This document shows positions 44,136-51,904 of a stretch of 64,000 nt of DNA, piece by piece (the stretch's first letter is position 1; every line of letters starts with the position of its first letter). The position numbers and the translations under genes are program-made. Source of the DNA: Deltaproteobacteria bacterium (GTDB lineage: Bacteria > Desulfobacterota > Desulfobacteria > Desulfobacterales > ETH-SRB1); assembly GCA_030272815.1 (NCBI GenBank), contig JAJSZT010000008.1, positions 1 to 64,000 on the forward strand, in the 5' to 3' direction. A model generated the notes under the pieces. The model ran no database searches and was not told the origin of the DNA. It saw only the letters and a program-made list of their open reading frames with translations.

Positions 44136-44972
44136 ATGGATAGTTCGAATTTGTTATCGATTGTAACATTTGTTTACGGGTTTGCAGCAATATTATATAT
44201 CGCTGCATGGATCTTCAAAAAAACGTTTCCAGGCTTGCTGGCAACGTGGACAGTTTTACTGGGGGCTATGGGCAATGCTGCCGGCATTATTATGCGATGG
44301 GTTGAATCTTATAAGCTTGGGATAGGACATGCGCCCTTATCTAATATGTATGAATCCCTGGTCTTTTTTTCCTGTACCATAGCGGTCATATATCTTGTAA
44401 TTGAACGAACTTACAAAAATCGAATACTAGGGGCATTTGCAATGCCCCTAGTATTTCTTTCTATAGCTTATGCTTCCCTTTCTCCCAATGTAAATGATCG
44501 AATACAACCTTTAATCCCTGCATTGAAAAGCAACTGGCTTATTGCTCATGTCATGACATGTTTTTTTGGTTATGCTGCCTTTGCGATAGCTTTTGGCATA
44601 AGCTTGATGTATCTTTTGGCGTGTGGAGATAAAAAGGGAAAAGGCTATTTGCTTTCACATTTCCCCAAGCCGGCGTTTTTGGACAATTTGACACATCAAA
44701 TGGTAACATTCGGTTTTTTATTTCTGTCTATTGGAATAATAACGGGAGCTGTTTGGGCCAACTCAGCCTGGGGGAGCTACTGGTCGTGGGATCCTAAAGA
44801 AACATGGTCTTTAATTACCTGGTTTATTTATGCGACATTATTGCATGCCAGATTGATGCGGGGTTGGCATGGTAAAAGAATCGCATATGTTTCTATTATA
44901 GGTTTTATGGCTGTTCTTTTCACTTATTTTGGTGTGAATCTTCTGCCGGGCTTGCACAGTTATGCCCAGTGA
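44136..44972 (+). CDS. ccsA: Cytochrome c biogenesis protein CcsA/ResC (WWD domain)
   Basis: A 278-residue multi-spanning protein. It has the WWD-type haem-handling motif WGSYWSWDPKETW near residue 215 and conserved histidines in LLHARLMRGWHGKR and LKSNWLIAHVMTCFFGY. Together with ResB it transports and attaches haem. The DNA coding for RILGAFAMPLVF contains a perfect 15-bp inverted repeat, listed separately. Confidence 0.94.
   Translation: MDSSNLLSIVTFVYGFAAILYIAAWIFKKTFPGLLATWTVLLGAMGNAAGIIMRWVESYKLGIGHAPLSNMYESLVFFSCTIAVIYLVIERTYKNRILGAFAMPLVFLSIAYASLSPNVNDRIQPLIPALKSNWLIAHVMTCFFGYAAFAIAFGISLMYLLACGDKKGKGYLLSHFPKPAFLDNLTHQMVTFGFLFLSIGIITGAVWANSAWGSYWSWDPKETWSLITWFIYATLLHARLMRGWHGKRIAYVSIIGFMAVLFTYFGVNLLPGLHSYAQ
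44423..44455. repeat. Perfect 15-bp inverted repeat inside the ccsA coding sequence
   Basis: The arms AATACTAGGGGCATT and AATGCCCCTAGTATT are separated by three bases (TGC). It lies wholly in coding sequence and keeps the frame. Confidence 0.85.
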
Positions 44973-45107
44973 TGGAAAAAACTTTTTCGAACACCATCAA
45001 TTTTACTTGACAAAAATGAAATCTAAAGGTAAAGAAATTAAAATTATTTGTTCTATTAACATCTTTACCAGTGCATTCGAACATCAACCAAGCTTGACGG
45101 AGTTTTC

Positions 45108-45830
45108 ATGAGTACACAAGATGATAAAGCTAAAGAAGTTTCCGCTGATGGGGTTGCTGGGCCAATCATCCTTTTTTTCATTTTAGGACTTGCTGCAAGT
45201 CTTGTATTTGGATGGGTAATATTCCCAAAGCTTCTCTATTCCCAGAAAAAACAGCCGATAGATTTTAACCATGTACTTCATGATGAAGCTGTGGAAGAGG
45301 GATGTGAAAGCTGCCATTTCTTCCGTGAGGATGGAAGCTTTTCCGGGATTCCAAAACTTGCGCAGTGCGTTGAATGTCATGAGGAGGCCCAGGGAGAGGA
45401 TCCTAATGAAGTAAAGTTTGTTGAGGAATATGTGGCAAATGGAAGAGAGGTTCCATGGCTGGTATATGCAAGACAGCCGGACTGCGTATTCTTTTCACAT
45501 GCAGCGCATGTCAAAAAGGCGGAGATGGATTGCGGCACCTGCCACGGGCACATTGGCGAATCCGAACATTCTAGAGTTTATGAAGAAAACAGAATTACAG
45601 GTTACAGCCGGGATATATGGGGGAAAAACATATCAGGTTTAAAGAAACATACATGGGAGCGCATGAAGATGGATGATTGCGCTGAATGCCATACTACAAA
45701 AGAGATCAAAACAGATGTCGAGACACTTCCATGGCCAATCAACTGGCTCCCGCGACCTTATGAAAAACAGACCGGCAATCAAGCAAGAGTTAAGACAGTA
45801 AAAGAGGCATGTTTTGTATGCCATAAGTAA
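45108..45830 (+). CDS. qrcA: Menaquinone reductase multihaem cytochrome c subunit QrcA
   Basis: A 240-residue periplasmic cytochrome anchored by one N-terminal helix (GPIILFFILGLAASLVFGW). I count five CxxCH haem sites: CESCH, CVECH, CGTCH, CAECH and CFVCH. Characterised QrcA proteins are described as hexahaem. A DCVFFSHAAH segment has only one cysteine and is not a haem site. It accepts electrons from periplasmic type I cytochrome c3 and hands them to the other Qrc subunits. It is the first gene of qrcABCD, following the haem-maturation genes. Confidence 0.93.
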   Translation: MSTQDDKAKEVSADGVAGPIILFFILGLAASLVFGWVIFPKLLYSQKKQPIDFNHVLHDEAVEEGCESCHFFREDGSFSGIPKLAQCVECHEEAQGEDPNEVKFVEEYVANGREVPWLVYARQPDCVFFSHAAHVKKAEMDCGTCHGHIGESEHSRVYEENRITGYSRDIWGKNISGLKKHTWERMKMDDCAECHTTKEIKTDVETLPWPINWLPRPYEKQTGNQARVKTVKEACFVCHK

Positions 45831-45885
45831 ATAAACTTTAAAGCCGATTAGCTTAAGAGCCACACATTTTTAAGGGGTAGAATCT

Positions 45886-48072
45886 ATGAAAATAGGCAGA
45901 AGAAGTTTCTTGTCATTTGTAATTGGTGGAGTTGCAGGTACAGCTATTACACCATTACCATGGAAGCTGATGGATGATTCATCTATATGGTCGCAAAATT
46001 GGCCGTGGACTCCTGTTCCGCCGGATGGTGAATACAGTCAAGTGAATTCAGTCTGCACGCTCTGCCCCGGCGGCTGCGGTATTACTGTGCGCAAAGTTGA
46101 TGACCGGGTTGTTAAGATAGAGGGCATGAAAGGACATCCAATAAACGATGGCGGTTTATGCCTTATGGGTTTATCGGGTCTTCAGTTGCTTTATGGCCCC
46201 ACGCGAGTAAAAACCCCATTAAAAAGAGTGGGGAAAAGAGGCGAAGGAAAGTGGGAAAAAATATCCTGGGATGAAGCTATTTCAGAGGTTACAAAAAAAC
46301 TTGCTGATATTCGATCAAACGGCGAATCCCATGCAGTTGGCTCTATTGTGGACTCAGAAAGCGGGACGGTACCTAATCTTTTTAAAAGATTTCTGACAGC
46401 ATATGGCTCTCCTAATTTTATGACTGTGCCCTCCATTCAAGACTCATACGGGATGACATTGCAACTTATGCAGGGGGTAAGTGCACAAGCCGGATTTGAT
46501 GCTGAAAATGCCGACTTTATATTAAGTTTTGGAAGTGGAATAATTGATGGATGGGGCTCGCCTGTGCGTATGTTTAAGGCCAACAGTGCCTGGAAAGCCA
46601 ATGGCAAAAAAGTGGTACAGATTGAACCTCGCCTGTCAAACACAGCAGCAAAATCCGATAAATGGATTCCAATAAAACCCGGTACAGAAGCAGCTTTGGC
46701 ATTAGGTCTTGCGAATGTTATCATAACTAACTCGTTAGATTCAAAAAAAATTAGTCAGTCAACCGGTTTTGACTCATTCAAGAAGCTAGTCCAAAACGAG
46801 TACAGCACCGATAAAGTATCAAAAATAACAGGGATAACCAGCGCCACCATAGTATCATTGGCTAAGAATTTTGCCCGAGCTTCAAAACCTTTGGCAATTT
46901 GCGGCAAAGGGCAGGGAAGCATACCCGGCAGCCTTAATGAATTTATGGCAGTGCATGCATTAAATGCTCTTGTAGGCAATATAAATAAAGATGGTGGTGT
47001 CTGGGCTGTAACTGAGACCGATTATATTAAATGGCCCAAGCCTGAAATGGACAGCATTGCAGAAAATGGCATGCAAAAAGAGCGTATAGATGGAGCAGGC
47101 AGTGAATATCCGCATACAAAATCTCTGTTAAATCGTTTGGCCGAGGTTATTAATTCCGGAGATGGATCTCTTGAGGCACTTTTTGTCTCAGGTGCAAATC
47201 CACTGTATTCAATGCCTGACAGTAAAGCAATTAAGAATGCATTTGATAACGTACCGTTTATTATAAGTTTTTCATCATACATGGATGAAACCGCCAGTAA
47301 TGCCGATTTAATCCTGCCTAATCATGTTTACCTGGAACGTTATGAGGATGTACCCACGCTTGCCGGGTTGTCTAAGCCAATTGTCGGTCTTGCAAGGCCT
47401 GTGGTAAAACCCCAGTTTAACACAAAACATGTTGGCGATGTTGTAATGCTTATAGCAAAAGCACTAGGAGGTGGTATGGCTGATGCTTTTCCGTGGGAGA
47501 GCTATGAGGCCTGTCTTAAAGAAACATTAGGCGTTAAATGGGATGTTTTGGTGGAAAAGGGATTCGAATTCAATGGTGACAAATGTATGTTGGAAGGCGA
47601 TTTCAATTTTTATCCTGAGGCCATGAAATCACTTTCCGACTTTAGTCCGGTAAGCGTTGAAGGCAGTGCAATTTCGTATCCTCTTATACTCATACCATAT
47701 GATTCCATCAGACTTGCAAATGGATATATTGGCGATCCACCCTTTGCAATAAAGGCAGTTGAGGACACAGTTCTTAAAGGTAAAACCGCATGTGTTGAGA
47801 TAAATCCAAAGACAGGTAAAGAGCTTGGCCTGACTGAAGGCAGATATGCATTTTTACATACTCCAAGAGGTAAAGCAAAGGTTAAAGTACATCTTTATGA
47901 AGGAATTATGCCCGGTATAGTTGCTTTGCCAAGAGGACTGGGGCATACTGCCTATGATAAATACCTCGCTGGTAAGGGATGTAATTTTAACGAACTCATC
48001 GGTCCGGCAGAAGATCCAGTATCCGGCCTTGATGCAGCTTGGGGAATAAGGGCTAGGCTGACCAAAGTATAA
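45886..48072 (+). CDS. qrcB: Menaquinone reductase molybdopterin-oxidoreductase-like subunit QrcB
   Basis: A 728-residue protein of the molybdopterin oxidoreductase family. A twin-arginine signal (GRRSFLSFVIGGVAGTAI) indicates Tat export. The [4Fe-4S] motif is VCTLCPGGCGITV with a further Cys at GGLC. In the known Qrc complex this subunit has no molybdenum and serves as an electron relay. It is followed by qrcC after 15 bases. The protein is periplasmic. Confidence 0.95.
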   Translation: MKIGRRSFLSFVIGGVAGTAITPLPWKLMDDSSIWSQNWPWTPVPPDGEYSQVNSVCTLCPGGCGITVRKVDDRVVKIEGMKGHPINDGGLCLMGLSGLQLLYGPTRVKTPLKRVGKRGEGKWEKISWDEAISEVTKKLADIRSNGESHAVGSIVDSESGTVPNLFKRFLTAYGSPNFMTVPSIQDSYGMTLQLMQGVSAQAGFDAENADFILSFGSGIIDGWGSPVRMFKANSAWKANGKKVVQIEPRLSNTAAKSDKWIPIKPGTEAALALGLANVIITNSLDSKKISQSTGFDSFKKLVQNEYSTDKVSKITGITSATIVSLAKNFARASKPLAICGKGQGSIPGSLNEFMAVHALNALVGNINKDGGVWAVTETDYIKWPKPEMDSIAENGMQKERIDGAGSEYPHTKSLLNRLAEVINSGDGSLEALFVSGANPLYSMPDSKAIKNAFDNVPFIISFSSYMDETASNADLILPNHVYLERYEDVPTLAGLSKPIVGLARPVVKPQFNTKHVGDVVMLIAKALGGGMADAFPWESYEACLKETLGVKWDVLVEKGFEFNGDKCMLEGDFNFYPEAMKSLSDFSPVSVEGSAISYPLILIPYDSIRLANGYIGDPPFAIKAVEDTVLKGKTACVEINPKTGKELGLTEGRYAFLHTPRGKAKVKVHLYEGIMPGIVALPRGLGHTAYDKYLAGKGCNFNELIGPAEDPVSGLDAAWGIRARLTKV

Positions 48073-48087
48073 CTTGAATATGAGGTT

Positions 48088-48912
48088 TTGATGAAAGAAG
48101 AAGGCAAACACAAAAAAGCCAAAAAGTATGGAATGGTCATAAACCTGGACGAGTGCACTGGTTGCGGAGCCTGCATGGTCGCTTGTATGGCTGAGAATAA
48201 TGTGCCGTTCAAGGAGGATGAATCTAGCAAGCTGGACAGCATTGCATGGATGCGTGTCTATAAGCTGACAAATGGAAAATCCTATCCTGAAGCTGATATC
48301 TGTTATCTTCCTAGACCATGTATGCATTGTGAGGGAGATCATGGACATTCACCATGTGTGTCTGTTTGTCCGGCAACTGCGACAGACTATAACCATGAGA
48401 CCGGGATTGTAAGCCAGATTTATACTCGTTGTTTCGGATGCCGGTATTGTATGGCTGCATGCCCGTATCATGCACGTTATTTTAACTGGTGGGATCCAGT
48501 GTGGCCAGAGGGATCGACTAAATATCTTAGTCCCAATGTTTCACCTCGGATGAGAGGTGTAGTGGAAAAATGCAGTTTTTGTTTCCACAGATATCAGTTA
48601 GCAATGGACAAAGCATATCTCGAAGGACGGACAGAGCTTGAAGAAGATGAATATCAGACCTCTTGTACTCAGGCATGTCCTGCCGGCGCCATTACATTTG
48701 GTGATCTGAACAATCCAGAGCATAAGGTGCATCAACTGGCCAAGCCTGATAACAAGCATGGTGGACGACCAGGGAACCCCAATGTTTTTCGGCTTCTTGA
48801 AAGACTTGGTACAAATCCCAAAGTTTATTATATGTCAAGCCGTGAATGGGTAAGGCAAGCCGGTGATAATTACCTTGATAATGAAGATTTTGCAAAAAAT
48901 TATCGCCACTAA
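48088..48912 (+). CDS. qrcC: Menaquinone reductase iron-sulfur subunit QrcC
   Basis: A 274-residue ferredoxin-type protein. The cysteine motifs CTGCGACMVACMAENN, CMHCEGDHGHSPCVSVCP, CFGCRYCMAACPYH and the CSFC..CTQACPAG pair predict several [4Fe-4S] or [3Fe-4S] centres in a row. It passes electrons from QrcB to the membrane subunit QrcD. No signal peptide; it is exported with QrcB as a complex partner. Confidence 0.95.
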   Translation: MMKEEGKHKKAKKYGMVINLDECTGCGACMVACMAENNVPFKEDESSKLDSIAWMRVYKLTNGKSYPEADICYLPRPCMHCEGDHGHSPCVSVCPATATDYNHETGIVSQIYTRCFGCRYCMAACPYHARYFNWWDPVWPEGSTKYLSPNVSPRMRGVVEKCSFCFHRYQLAMDKAYLEGRTELEEDEYQTSCTQACPAGAITFGDLNNPEHKVHQLAKPDNKHGGRPGNPNVFRLLERLGTNPKVYYMSSREWVRQAGDNYLDNEDFAKNYRH

Positions 48913-48981
48913 AATCAGAAACAATAGATAATAAATTTGTTAATAAATTAGTAACAGCAAATTTTGAGGAGCACATAACTT

Positions 48982-50214
48982 ATGGATTCAGCATTAATAC
49001 CCGAGGGAGTTAAACGCTGTTCATTTGGGAAATTTGCCTTGGGAATCATTTTGGTCGGCGGCGTGCTGTTATGGGGTGTTTACGCTATGCTGCTTATCTG
49101 GTTAAAGGGACTTAATCAGACAAACATGAATGATTTCTATGGATTTGCATTATGGATATGGGCTGACCTTGGGGTTATTGCCCTAGGCGGCGGAGCTTTT
49201 TTTATAGGATTGTTAAGATATATTATTGGAAAGGATGAGCTGAAGAATATTATTAATTACGCCGTTCTTATCGGGTTTATATGTTACAGCTCCGCACTTT
49301 TAATCCTTGCAATAGATGTTGGGCAGCCTTTGAGGAGTTGGTTTATATTCTGGCATGCTAATATTCACTCAATGTTGACAGAAGTGGCATTTTGTCTTTC
49401 ATGTTATTTTGCAGTTCTTACTATCGAATATATCCCGCTTATTCTTGAAAACCGTCAGCTTAATAAAGTTCCATTCTTTCATAATCTTGCACACAATATG
49501 CACGAGGTAATGGCAATATTTGCAGCAACCGGTGCTTTTCTTTCCTTTTTCCATCAGGGATCACTTGGCGGAACCCCGGCAGTTCTTTATGGGCGTCCAT
49601 TTGCTTTCAGGGAAGGGGTGTTTATCTGGCCGTGGACATTCTTTCTCTTTACATGGTCGGCAGCAGCCTATGGTCCATGCTTTACACTATTTGTGACAAG
49701 GCTGACTGAAAAAATTACAAAAAAGAAGCTGGTCAAGCAAAATGTTATAGATCTGCTGGCCAAGATATCCGGCTGGACGATGGGGACATACATTATTGCA
49801 AAAATAATTGATACCTGGTACTGGGCTACAGTTACAGCTCCTGCCATGGGATTTAATCTAATTGATTTTTATTCTAATAATCCTTTTTATGGAGTCTGGA
49901 TTCTTGTAGCCGAGATAGTAATCTGTGGAATTGTGCCGGCATTGATACTTCTTACACCAAAGGGGCGCAGCAATTCTACGCTGCTGTTTACAGCAGTATC
50001 GCTGGCCTGTATTGGTGTTTTACTTAATCGCTGGGTAATGGTGCTACAGGTAATGGCGGTGCCGGTTATGACTTTTGAAAACTGGGTCATGTATATTCCT
50101 AGCTGGCAGGAAGTTGCAACAACCATTCTTCCTGTAGCTTACGGAGTTATTCTGGTTATGATATCATTCCGTTATTTACCTATATTCCCCCAGGAACGGG
50201 AATTGAATTCTTAG
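48982..50214 (+). CDS. qrcD: Menaquinone reductase integral membrane subunit QrcD (NrfD-like)
   Basis: A 410-residue NrfD/PsrC-family protein with about ten transmembrane helices, for example FALGIILVGGVLLWGVYAML and FICYSSALLILAIDVGQPLR. The quinone-reducing site lies here in the family. It has no haem ligands typical of cytochrome b. AGGAG precedes its ATG. A 52-residue membrane protein follows only 11 bases after the stop. Confidence 0.95.
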   Translation: MDSALIPEGVKRCSFGKFALGIILVGGVLLWGVYAMLLIWLKGLNQTNMNDFYGFALWIWADLGVIALGGGAFFIGLLRYIIGKDELKNIINYAVLIGFICYSSALLILAIDVGQPLRSWFIFWHANIHSMLTEVAFCLSCYFAVLTIEYIPLILENRQLNKVPFFHNLAHNMHEVMAIFAATGAFLSFFHQGSLGGTPAVLYGRPFAFREGVFIWPWTFFLFTWSAAAYGPCFTLFVTRLTEKITKKKLVKQNVIDLLAKISGWTMGTYIIAKIIDTWYWATVTAPAMGFNLIDFYSNNPFYGVWILVAEIVICGIVPALILLTPKGRSNSTLLFTAVSLACIGVLLNRWVMVLQVMAVPVMTFENWVMYIPSWQEVATTILPVAYGVILVMISFRYLPIFPQERELNS

Positions 50215-50225
50215 GAGGTTAAAAT

Positions 50226-50384
50226 ATGTTTCCGTTTTCATTTGAATGGATTTGGGATGTTGGTCATATGGTATTCATGGGTGGTTTGTGGTATGCGTTA
50301 ACAATTTTAGGCCTTGGAATGACTTACTGTATTTTAAAGGCTGTTGTTGATACAATGCAGGGTAAAGGCGGCCATCACCACTAA
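50226..50384 (+). CDS. Small single-span membrane protein downstream of qrcD, candidate Qrc accessory subunit
   Basis: A 52-residue frame with AGGAGG seven bases before the ATG at 50226. It begins MFPFSFEWIWDVGHMVFMGG and has one or two short hydrophobic helices (LWYALTILGLGMTYCILKAV). It ends in a conserved-looking glycine/histidine tail (GKGGHHH). It follows qrcD by 11 bases and is followed by a terminator, so it is the last gene of the qrc transcript. Aromatic residues at the helix start fit a membrane subunit. It is too short for standard gene calls and is easily missed. Confidence 0.75.
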   Translation: MFPFSFEWIWDVGHMVFMGGLWYALTILGLGMTYCILKAVVDTMQGKGGHHH

Positions 50385-50414
50385 ATCAGGCAATAATCCA
50401 CAGTATAATAATAT

Positions 50415-50462
50415 AAAAAAAGCGCTTATCTCATTGTTAAAATGTGGTAAAGCGCTTTTTTA
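50415..50462 (+). terminator. Terminator of the qrc operon
   Basis: AAAAAAGCGCTT and AAGCGCTTTTTT pair over 12 bases around a 22-base loop. It lies 30 bases after the small gene's stop and just before murA. Confidence 0.9.
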
Positions 50463-50487
50463 TTTGAACTTAGGTTGAAGGGTTAAG

Positions 50488-51741
50488 ATGGATAAAATTA
50501 TAGTTGAAGGGGGACGACCTCTTAAGGGCGAGGTCAATATCAGCGGGGCTAAGAACGCTGCGCTTCCGATCCTGATTTCATCTCTGCTTACTGATGGATT
50601 ATGTACTTTTTCAAATGTCCCAAATCTAAAGGACATTGAAAGTATAAAACAACTTCTTTCACATCTTGGCGCAAAAATCGAGACAGATGAAGATGTTGTT
50701 AAGATAGATGCAAGCAATGTTTTAAATCATGAAGCTCCGTATGATCTGGTTAGGAAAATGCGCGCTTCTATATTGGTTCTTGGTCCTCTTGTTGCCCGTC
50801 TCAAAAAGGCCCGGGTATCATTGCCGGGAGGGTGTGCCATAGGCGCGAGGCCAATCAATCTGCACCTTAAAGGGCTGGCATGTCTTGGCGCATCCATTGA
50901 ATTAAAACACGGCTATGTTGAAGCTTATGCCAAAAAACTTAAAGGGAGCGAAATTTATTTGGATATAGCTACCGTAACAGGTACTGAAAACATTATGATG
51001 GCTGCTGTTTTAGCAAAAGGAAGCACTGTTATTCATAATGCAGCTCGTGAACCCGAAATAATAGCTCTTGCTGATGTTTTAAACAAGATGGGTGCTGATA
51101 TACGTGGGGCCGGCTCCTCCGCAATTACTATAATGGGAGTTTCTTCTTTAAGTCCTGTATCGGTTTCAATAATTCCTGACCGGATAGAAACCGGAACATT
51201 CATGGTCGCAGCAGCTTTGACCGGCGGTGATGTAAAGCTTTTAGGCACTGAGCCGCATCATCTTGAAGCCGTTATTCACAAATTGAGTTTAACGGGGGCA
51301 GGGATAAAAATTGATGGGAAAAATATGAGAGTTAAGGGAATAGATAATATAGCAAGTGTTGATGTAAAAACACTCCCATATCCAGGTTTCCCTAGTGATA
51401 TGCAGGCGCAGTTCATGGTTCTAATGTCTGTTGCCAGGGGTCTGAGCCTGATATTTGAAACAGTATTTGAAAACCGTTTTATCCATGTCAGTGAGTTAAA
51501 AAGAATGGGTGCTGATATTACTGTAGCCGGCAATGCTGCAATGGTAAAAGGAGTAAAAATGCTTTCAGGTGCGCCGGTTATGGCAAGTGATCTTAGAGCC
51601 AGTGCTTCGCTGATACTGGCCGGTCTTGTTGCCCGTGGCAAAACCGAGGTAAATCGTGTCTATCACCTGGATCGTGGGTATGAATCGATTGAAAAAAAGC
51701 TTGATAGACTGGGAGCAGCCATCAAGCGTGTAAAAGAATAA
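50488..51741 (+). CDS. murA: UDP-N-acetylglucosamine 1-carboxyvinyltransferase
   Basis: A 417-residue enzyme of peptidoglycan synthesis. It adds enolpyruvate to UDP-GlcNAc. The active-site loop [12 protein letters not shown] carries C116, the residue attacked by fosfomycin. [13 protein letters not shown] and the C-terminal [11 protein letters not shown] are family typical. The start is preceded by GAAGGG. Confidence 0.97.
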   Translation: MDKIIVEGGRPLKGEVNISGAKNAALPILISSLLTDGLCTFSNVPNLKDIESIKQLLSHLGAKIETDEDVVKIDASNVLNHEAPYDLVRKMRASILVLGPLVARLKKARVSLPGGCAIGARPINLHLKGLACLGASIELKHGYVEAYAKKLKGSEIYLDIATVTGTENIMMAAVLAKGSTVIHNAAREPEIIALADVLNKMGADIRGAGSSAITIMGVSSLSPVSVSIIPDRIETGTFMVAAALTGGDVKLLGTEPHHLEAVIHKLSLTGAGIKIDGKNMRVKGIDNIASVDVKTLPYPGFPSDMQAQFMVLMSVARGLSLIFETVFENRFIHVSELKRMGADITVAGNAAMVKGVKMLSGAPVMASDLRASASLILAGLVARGKTEVNRVYHLDRGYESIEKKLDRLGAAIKRVKE

Positions 51742-51746
51742 TAAAA

Positions 51747-51876
51747 TTGACGGCTTCGTAAAAAGTCCATTTTCGCGTTGCGCTGCATCCTTCGTCATTG
51801 CGACGTAGCTATAAGTACGTCTCTCTCCTCAGGACTTGCGCGCCTTGAAACTGAAGCTTTTTTCTTTGCCGTCCAA
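51747..51876. repeat. 130-bp intergenic element with TTGACGGCTTCGTAAAAAG / CCGTCCAA ends
   Basis: The left end TTGACGGCTTCGTAAAAAGT and the right end CTTTGCCGTCCAA are partly inverted. The inner sequence (GCGTTGCGCTGC, CAGGACTTGCGCGCC) resembles a short repeat that I know as abundant in deltaproteobacterial genomes. It separates murA from comEC and carries no ORF. Confidence 0.75.
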
Positions 51877-51904
51877 ATTCATCAAAATTGAGTAACATGA
51901 TGAA

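Noticed and set aside
47854-48348. Minus-strand ORF over the qrcB/qrcC junction
   Set aside because: It lies fully on coding sequence of two well supported genes and has no motif.
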